Shown here: positions 59,135 to 64,000 of the stretch, piece after piece
Layout of the letters: each line of letters begins with the position of its first letter
How positions within the stretch are numbered: position 1 is the first letter of the stretch
Assembly: GCA_019636655.1 (NCBI GenBank)
Contig: JAHBXB010000001.1
Coordinates: forward strand, 1,116,001-1,180,000
Direction: 5' to 3'
Origin: Phycisphaeraceae bacterium
GTDB taxonomy: Bacteria; Planctomycetota; Phycisphaerae; Phycisphaerales; UBA1924
Length of the DNA stretch: 64,000 nt
Position numbers and translations under genes: made by a program
The notes under the pieces: generated by a model
What the model was told of the DNA's origin: nothing
The model's database searches: none
The model's input: only the letters and a program-made list of their open reading frames with translations

Positions 59135-60463
59135 TCAGTCCTGGCCGCGGCGGGGCTGGTTCGCGGGGCCGTCGGCGCCCTGCTGGCCGCCGCGGGCGCG
59201 GCGGGGCTGGCCCGGGCGGGCGTTGGTGTTGTCGTCAAACTGGCCGCGCCCACCGCCGGCATCCCCACGACCCCGCTCGGGGAGCTGCGCCTTCTGGGCT
59301 TCGGTGAGCAGGTCGTTGATCTTCTGGACCATCTGGTCCTCGAGTTTCCGGCGGGCGTCGCGGATCTCCTGCAAGGTGGGGTCGTTGAACCGGGAGAACA
59401 TGGTCTGGGGTGTCACGTTCTTCTCCGACTCCTCGATGGCGGACTCGGCGCGGGCGTTGAGGGCGTTGGTTTCGCGGGTGAACGAGTCCTTGATGGCCGT
59501 CACGCCCTGCTTCTGCGCGGCGTCGAGGTCCGTCATCTTCTCCGCCGCTTCGACGACGCGGCTCGCGTAGCTGGGCCGGTAGATCATCGGGAACGACTCG
59601 CGCTTGAACTCCGCGATGAACTCGGCGCGGGCCTCCTCGGGGAGCATGGCCTCGATCTGGCGCGCGTACTTGCGGTTGACCTCGCGGACCCGCAGCGCCG
59701 CATCGCGGCCCTTCTCGAACATCTCGGTGAGTTCCTTGTTGTCGCCGCCGCCGCCCTGCATCATCTGGAACATGGCCGGGCCGAGGCGGCCCATCTGGCT
59801 CTCGGCCTTGTCGAAGATCTCGTTGCGCTTGACCAGTTCGCGGTCGAGTTCGACCTCGTACTGCTCCATCACGGGCTTGAGTTCGGCCTGGACCGATTCG
59901 GGAACCTCGGCGCGCTCCATCAGGCGGAAGAGGTCGACGCGCTCGCCGCTGATCAGGCCACGACCCATGGTGCGGTTGCGGCGGTACAGCCGCTCCGCCG
60001 AGGGCCAGAGCTGCGTCTGCTCGGGTGTAAGCAGGCCCTGCACGTCGGTCATGAACGAGGCTTCGATCTTCTGGCGGACCTGACGCATCTCACCCATCTG
60101 GCCGGCCATCCCCTGCCAGACGGACGGGTCGCGGGTCTCTCGGAACTCCTCGCGGACGGCTTCCATCTTGTCACGGGCCGCCTTGGCGGCGGGCTGGAAC
60201 TCGGCGTTGGCGGTGTCGAGCAGGGCCTTGGCGGCGTCCAACTGCTCCGGCGTCAGCCCCAGCACCTTGGCCATCGCGTCCAAGTCTCGGGAGGACACGG
60301 GGTTGGAGAGGAAGTCGCCGCCGAAGCCCCGCATCCCGCCACCGCCACCCCGGCCACCCTCGCCCGGCCCCCCCTGCCCGACGGCCGGGGACGTCGCGAT
60401 CACGACGCCGAGGAGCCCTGCGGCAGCAAGGCGGACAGAGCCAGCGAGAAGAGTGAAGCGCAT
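59135..60463 (-). CDS. Spy/CpxP-like exported helical protein
   Basis: A 442-residue secreted protein. The signal peptide ends near SPAVGQ (residue 30), followed by a Gly-rich segment. The long helical body has LTxxQ-type motifs characteristic of the Spy/CpxP fold: LTPEQLDAAKALLDTANAE, LTPEQTQLWPSAERLYRR and LTEAQKAQLPERG. The tail is Gly/Arg/Gln-rich. It has CAGGAG before the ATG. As the first gene before gspE it may be part of the secretion operon and act as a periplasmic chaperone for its substrates (inference). Confidence 0.78.
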   Translation of the reverse strand: MRFTLLAGSVRLAAAGLLGVVIATSPAVGQGGPGEGGRGGGGGMRGFGGDFLSNPVSSRDLDAMAKVLGLTPEQLDAAKALLDTANAEFQPAAKAARDKMEAVREEFRETRDPSVWQGMAGQMGEMRQVRQKIEASFMTDVQGLLTPEQTQLWPSAERLYRRNRTMGRGLISGERVDLFRLMERAEVPESVQAELKPVMEQYEVELDRELVKRNEIFDKAESQMGRLGPAMFQMMQGGGGDNKELTEMFEKGRDAALRVREVNRKYARQIEAMLPEEARAEFIAEFKRESFPMIYRPSYASRVVEAAEKMTDLDAAQKQGVTAIKDSFTRETNALNARAESAIEESEKNVTPQTMFSRFNDPTLQEIRDARRKLEDQMVQKINDLLTEAQKAQLPERGRGDAGGGRGQFDDNTNARPGQPRRARGGQQGADGPANQPRRGQD

Positions 60464-60573
60464 CGTTTGCTCCTGCGGCGCACCGGCCGCGTCAGTTTGC
60501 AGCCCCCCGTATGAGGACTAACGGTGTACGGCGAGGCTATTGCATATGGGTCGTGATGGAGTCGGTGGCACCC

Positions 60574-61830
60574 CTAGGGGGTGCCCGCGGGGCGAGCGGC
60601 TCGCTTGAGTCCACTCCAGGCGGGCTTGCGGGTGGCCATCATGGACACAAAGGTATCGAATAGGTATCCCGCATCGTGCGGGCCTGGGGAGGCCTCTGGG
60701 TGGTGCTGGACCGAGAAGACCGGACGGTCGGGGAGCCTGAACCCGGCAAGGGTTCCATCATTGAGATGGACGTGAGTCGGTTCGCCGCCCGCGGCTTCAA
60801 GAGATTCTGGCTCGACTGCGAACCCGTGGTTCTGGCTGGTGATCTCCACCTTGCCGGTCAGCAGGTTGAGGACCGGTTGGTTCAGGCCACGATGGCCGAA
60901 CTTGAGCTTGAAAGTCTTCGCCCCGACGGCGAGCGAGAGGAGTTGGTGGCCAAGACAAATACCGAACGTCGGAACCGTCTGGGCCGGGTCTGAGGTCCCA
61001 ATAACCTGGCGGAGCGTTGAGATCGTCGAGTCGACCGCAGCGGGATCGCCCGGGCCGTTGGAGACAAACAGGCCGTCGATTTCACCGGACTCAAACATCC
61101 GTTGAATATCAGCGGCGGGGGTGTCGTGCGGGACGACCGTGACCTCGCACCCGCGATCGGTGAGGTTGCGGAGGATGTTGCGCTTGGCGCCGCAGTCAAG
61201 GGCCAGGACACGGAAACGGCGGCGTTGAGGGTCGGGGCCCAAGCCCGACCAATCCCCCAGGGTTTCGGACCAGGAGTGCCGGGCGTTGCACCCGACGGCC
61301 GGCACCAGGTTTTGACCAGCCATGGACGGGGCGGAGCGGGCGGCGGCCACGAGGCTCTCGTCCGAGACCGCCGGATCGTCGGTGATTGCCCCCTGCATCG
61401 CGCCGGCGCTGCGCAGGCGGCGGGTCAGGGCGCGGGTGTCGATCCCCGTGATCCCAAGCACCCCGCTCGCGGCGAGGTACGCGCTCAAGTCTGTATCGGC
61501 GCGGAAGCTCGAGTGGGTCCTGGTCAGTTCTCGCACGACAAAGCCGGCGACCTGCACCTTGGCCGACTCGACGTCGTCCGCGTTCACGCCGGTGTTTCCG
61601 ATGAGGGGGGCGGTCATCACCAGGATCTGGCCGGAGTAGGACGGGTCGGTCAGGGCTTCCTGGTAGCCGGACATCGCGGTGTTGAACACCACTTCGGCGA
61701 CTTGAACGACCCCCTTGCCGACGGCGCCGAAGCCCTGGCCGCGGAACAGGGTGCCATCCTGGAGTGCCAGCCTGGCCGCCGGACGCGAGGGGGTGCCGGT
61801 GGCGGGCGACGATGTCGTTGGGGTGGTCAT
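60574..61830 (-). CDS. carA: carbamoyl-phosphate synthase small subunit
   Basis: Glutaminase subunit supplying ammonia to CarB for pyrimidine and arginine synthesis. The 418-residue protein has the N-terminal CarA domain (LALQDGTLFRGQGFG, MSGYQEALTDPSYSGQI, GITGIDTRALTRRLRSAG) and a class I amidotransferase domain. Active residues are Cys in FGICLGHQLL and His/Glu in QHHPEASPGPHD. carB is not in the window. TACACT 8 nt before the ATG suggests a leaderless message. Divergent from priA. Confidence 0.96.
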   Translation of the reverse strand: MTTPTTSSPATGTPSRPAARLALQDGTLFRGQGFGAVGKGVVQVAEVVFNTAMSGYQEALTDPSYSGQILVMTAPLIGNTGVNADDVESAKVQVAGFVVRELTRTHSSFRADTDLSAYLAASGVLGITGIDTRALTRRLRSAGAMQGAITDDPAVSDESLVAAARSAPSMAGQNLVPAVGCNARHSWSETLGDWSGLGPDPQRRRFRVLALDCGAKRNILRNLTDRGCEVTVVPHDTPAADIQRMFESGEIDGLFVSNGPGDPAAVDSTISTLRQVIGTSDPAQTVPTFGICLGHQLLSLAVGAKTFKLKFGHRGLNQPVLNLLTGKVEITSQNHGFAVEPESLEAAGGEPTHVHLNDGTLAGFRLPDRPVFSVQHHPEASPGPHDAGYLFDTFVSMMATRKPAWSGLKRAARPAGTP

Positions 61831-61838
61831 CAAAGCCA

Positions 61839-61844
61839 AGTGTA
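61839..61844 (-). promoter_or_regulatory. probable -10 element of carA
   Basis: TACACT on the minus strand, exactly 8 nt before the carA ATG, with no Shine-Dalgarno sequence. Same hexamer and spacing as the GT2 gene at 22809. Confidence 0.42.
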
Positions 61845-61866
61845 GACGGGTGTCTCGCGGGGCTGG

Positions 61867-61872
61867 TACCGT
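61867..61872 (+). promoter_or_regulatory. probable -10 element of priA
   Basis: TACCGT lies 9 nt before the priA ATG, with no Shine-Dalgarno sequence. It falls within the region where a carA -35 would sit, so the two promoters would overlap. Confidence 0.38.
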
Positions 61873-61881
61873 CCCGCACGG

Positions 61882-64000
61882 ATGAGCAGTCTTTTCAGTC
61901 ACGATGTCGAGGTCGGACCGCACTTCGTGCGGGTCGCCGTCGAGCGCGGCATCGAGGCCTCGATGGGACGCCGCGGAGGCGGGCACGGGCGGGGAGCCGA
62001 CGGGGCGTTGACGTACGCAGCGGGCGAAGTAGTCGAAGTTGGCGAGCGGGTCGAGGTGCCGCTGGGTCGGTCGAATCAGACGGCGGCTGGCATCGTTGTT
62101 CAGGCCGGCGGGAAGGAACTGCTCGACGGGCTGGATCCGGGCCGCGTGAAGTCGATCGTGCGGAGGACCGGCGCCAGGCTGCCGGCCACTCTGGTTGAAC
62201 TTGCGGTGTGGATGGCTGGGTACTACGTCTGCCCGATCGGCATGGTGTTGGCGACGATGCTGCCCGCGGCGGTGAAGCACGCGACGGGGCTCAAGCGCCG
62301 GGTTGTGGTCGAGGTGACCGGGGCATCGCCGCCCGAAGACACTCGCCTGACGCCGGCCGTGCGGCGGACGTGGGAAGCGATCCAAGCGGCGGCGCCGGAG
62401 TTGGGGGCGTTGGGGCCGATGCCCGCTCGTGAGTTCGCCGCAAGGGTCGGGGCCGCGACAGTCGGACCGATCAACCGGTTGATCGCGATGGGCGTTCTGC
62501 GATCGATCGAACGGACCGAGGTCGCCGCGGCGGCGGGGATGTGGGAGGGTCGGACGATCGAGCAGCAGGCAAGACCCCGTCCGACGCTCACTCCCTCGCA
62601 GCAACACGTGGTGAACGGGATCAGGGAGTCGGCGGGGCGGTTCTCGGTCCACCTGATCCGCGGCGTCACAGGGTCGGGAAAGACCGAGGTGTACCTTCGG
62701 GTGATCGAGGAGGCGCTGCGTGATCGGGCGGATGGTGCGCCGACGGGGGCGGCGATCGTGCTGGTGCCCGAGATCTCGCTGACGCCGCAGACGGCCGGGA
62801 GGTTCATCGATCGATTCGGCGGGGAGGGCGGGCTCGGCGTCGCGGTGCTGCATTCGGGGCTGAGCGCTTCGCAGCGCCACAAACAATGGGCGATGGTTGC
62901 TTCGGGGGAGGCTCGCGTCGTCGTGGGGGCACGCTCCGCGGTCTACTCGCCGATGCCGCGGGCCGGCGTGATCATCGTGGATGAGGAGCACGACTCGTCG
63001 TACAAGCAGGACCAACTGCCGCGATACAACGCCCGCGACGTCGCGATCAAGCGGGGACAGATCGAAGGGTGCCCGGTGGTTCTGGGGACGGCGACGCCGT
63101 CGCTGGAGTCCTGGGTCAACACGCTGCCCCCCGCGAAGTACTCGCTGTGGGAACTGACGGAGCGGGTCGGCGGGGGCCGGTTGCCGCCGGTCGAGGTGGT
63201 GGATGTCGTGGAAGAGCGGCGGCTGGCCGGAGTTGAGGCGTGGTCGGGCGGGCGCGGGGGCGGGTGGCGGCTGATCGGGCCGACGCTGGGGCTGGCGCTT
63301 CGCAAGACGCTGGAACAGGGCGGCCAGGCCATTCTGCTGCTCAATCGGCGCGGGTTCGCGAACTACATCTGCTGCCCGTCCGCCGCGTGCGGCTGGGTGA
63401 TGAAGTGCGATTCGTGCGATGCATCGATGATCTTCCACAAGCATCAGGCCGGCGCGGAGAAGGGATACTTGCGTTGCCACCACTGCCTGGCGGAGCAGCG
63501 GCTGCCGCGGGACTGCCCGGTGTGCGGCCGGCGTGTGATCATCCTCGGGGCCGGCACGCAGCGGCTGGAGGAGGAACTCGGGCGGGACTTCGGGCTGGCA
63601 GCGGGAACGGATTACCTCCGGGTTGACGGTGACACGATGAGGACGGCGGCCGACTACTTTGAGGCGCTGTCGAGCTTTGCTGCGGGCCGGGTGAACCTCC
63701 TGCTGGGCACTCAGATGATCGCCAAGGGGCTGGACTTTCCGAATGTGAGGCTGGTCGGCGTGGTCGATGCGGATACGGCGCTCGCCCTGCCCGACTTTCG
63801 CGCGGCGGAGCGGACGTTTCAGTTGGTCAGTCAGGTGGCGGGACGGGCCGGGCGCGGCGACGCCCCGGGGCGGGTGGTGGTTCAGACGGCCAGCCCGCAT
63901 GTGCCGGCGATCGTTCACGCGGCGAGGCACGACTATGCCTCTTTTGCCGCGGACGAGCTGGAGGTTCGGGCCAGGGCGGGGTTACCGCCCATCACGCGGA
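61882..64000 (+). CDS. priA: primosomal helicase PriA, cut by the window edge
   Basis: Restarts stalled replication forks by loading the replisome. The gene runs off the window end with no stop; about 706 codons are seen. In order: N-terminal DNA-binding domain (HFVRVAVERG), winged-helix part, Walker A GVTGSGKTEVY near residue 268, DEEH box IIVDEEHDSSYKQDQLPRYN, and helicase motif LGTATPSLESW. Zinc-binding cysteines follow (CPSAACGWVMKCDSCDAS, LRCHHC, CPVCG), then motifs LLGTQMIAKGLDFPNV and SQVAGRAGRG. All main elements of PriA are intact up to the edge. Confidence 0.95.
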   Translation, partial: MSSLFSHDVEVGPHFVRVAVERGIEASMGRRGGGHGRGADGALTYAAGEVVEVGERVEVPLGRSNQTAAGIVVQAGGKELLDGLDPGRVKSIVRRTGARLPATLVELAVWMAGYYVCPIGMVLATMLPAAVKHATGLKRRVVVEVTGASPPEDTRLTPAVRRTWEAIQAAAPELGALGPMPAREFAARVGAATVGPINRLIAMGVLRSIERTEVAAAAGMWEGRTIEQQARPRPTLTPSQQHVVNGIRESAGRFSVHLIRGVTGSGKTEVYLRVIEEALRDRADGAPTGAAIVLVPEISLTPQTAGRFIDRFGGEGGLGVAVLHSGLSASQRHKQWAMVASGEARVVVGARSAVYSPMPRAGVIIVDEEHDSSYKQDQLPRYNARDVAIKRGQIEGCPVVLGTATPSLESWVNTLPPAKYSLWELTERVGGGRLPPVEVVDVVEERRLAGVEAWSGGRGGGWRLIGPTLGLALRKTLEQGGQAILLLNRRGFANYICCPSAACGWVMKCDSCDASMIFHKHQAGAEKGYLRCHHCLAEQRLPRDCPVCGRRVIILGAGTQRLEEELGRDFGLAAGTDYLRVDGDTMRTAADYFEALSSFAAGRVNLLLGTQMIAKGLDFPNVRLVGVVDADTALALPDFRAAERTFQLVSQVAGRAGRGDAPGRVVVQTASPHVPAIVHAARHDYASFAADELEVRARAGLPPITR

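Noticed and set aside
60568-60586. An 8-bp inverted repeat (GGCACCCC/GGGGTGCC) spanning the carA stop as a terminator.
   Set aside because: No T-run follows it on the minus strand and it overlaps the coding end.
1-64000. CRISPR arrays, insertion sequences, phage genes or integrase-tRNA junctions.
   Set aside because: No regularly spaced repeats, transposase motifs or integrase motifs were seen; the tRNA-Arg is flanked by ordinary chromosomal genes.

Overview
The window looks like chromosomal DNA from a GC-rich, Gram-negative member of the Planctomycetota, most likely a Phycisphaerae-type bacterium. This is an inference. The supporting features are a lipid A gene (lpxK), a full type II secretion locus with a secretin, several exported proteins ending in a PAPGS-hydrophobic-RRRR sorting tail, a giant beta-helix/FG-GAP protein with a dockerin-like end, a tricorn-type protease and an FHA-GspE fusion. 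No phage, insertion sequence, CRISPR array or rRNA operon was seen. One tRNA-Arg (ACG) is present.

Layout. 1-5 kb: two tandem membrane paralogues; a maf-membrane protein-lpxK operon; a nitrilase and a YscW-type lipoprotein. 5-9 kb: an FHA-fused secretion ATPase diverging from serS, then a small uncertain gene. 9-15 kb: a glycan-type cluster (SAM methyltransferase, GT4 glycosyltransferase, PIG-L deacetylase, FkbM methyltransferase and a large LamG-like protein). 15-22 kb: LhgO, the 1273-residue beta-helix protein, tRNA-Arg, rpsT and a CPBP protease. 22-28 kb: fdx-iscX, a GT2/LAB_N pair, an HGSNAT-like acyltransferase, a lone FecCD permease, a lone atpC and smpB. 28-33.6 kb: tricorn protease, a sorted exported protein, an FAH-family enzyme and an RRM protein. 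33.8-41 kb: two large tandem paralogues of unknown function, a MgtC/DUF4010 protein, 3-hydroxyacyl-CoA dehydrogenase, and a TPR-recX-lipoprotein-rhodanese run. 41-45 kb: three paralogous PEP-CTERM-like proteins with near-identical promoter layouts and strong terminators, interrupted by a membrane-anchored sigma-region-4-like protein. 45-60.5 kb: one long minus-strand type II secretion operon in the order Spy-like, E, F, G, H, I, J, K, L-like, M-like, C-like, D, lipoprotein. Most junctions overlap by one to seven bases. 60.5-64 kb: carA diverging from priA, which runs off the window.

How the parts may fit together. The secretion locus, the sorted surface proteins, the dockerin-ended protein and the glycan-type genes together describe a cell that invests heavily in envelope and extracellular material. 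No gspO prepilin peptidase and no exosortase are in the window, so both must lie elsewhere.

Two patterns cut across the genes. At least nine genes lack a Shine-Dalgarno sequence and instead have a TAnnnT hexamer 5-9 nt before the start codon, as expected for leaderless transcripts. A polar 9-mer, CCCCCACTC, recurs in one orientation in intergenic DNA and in glycine-rich linkers.
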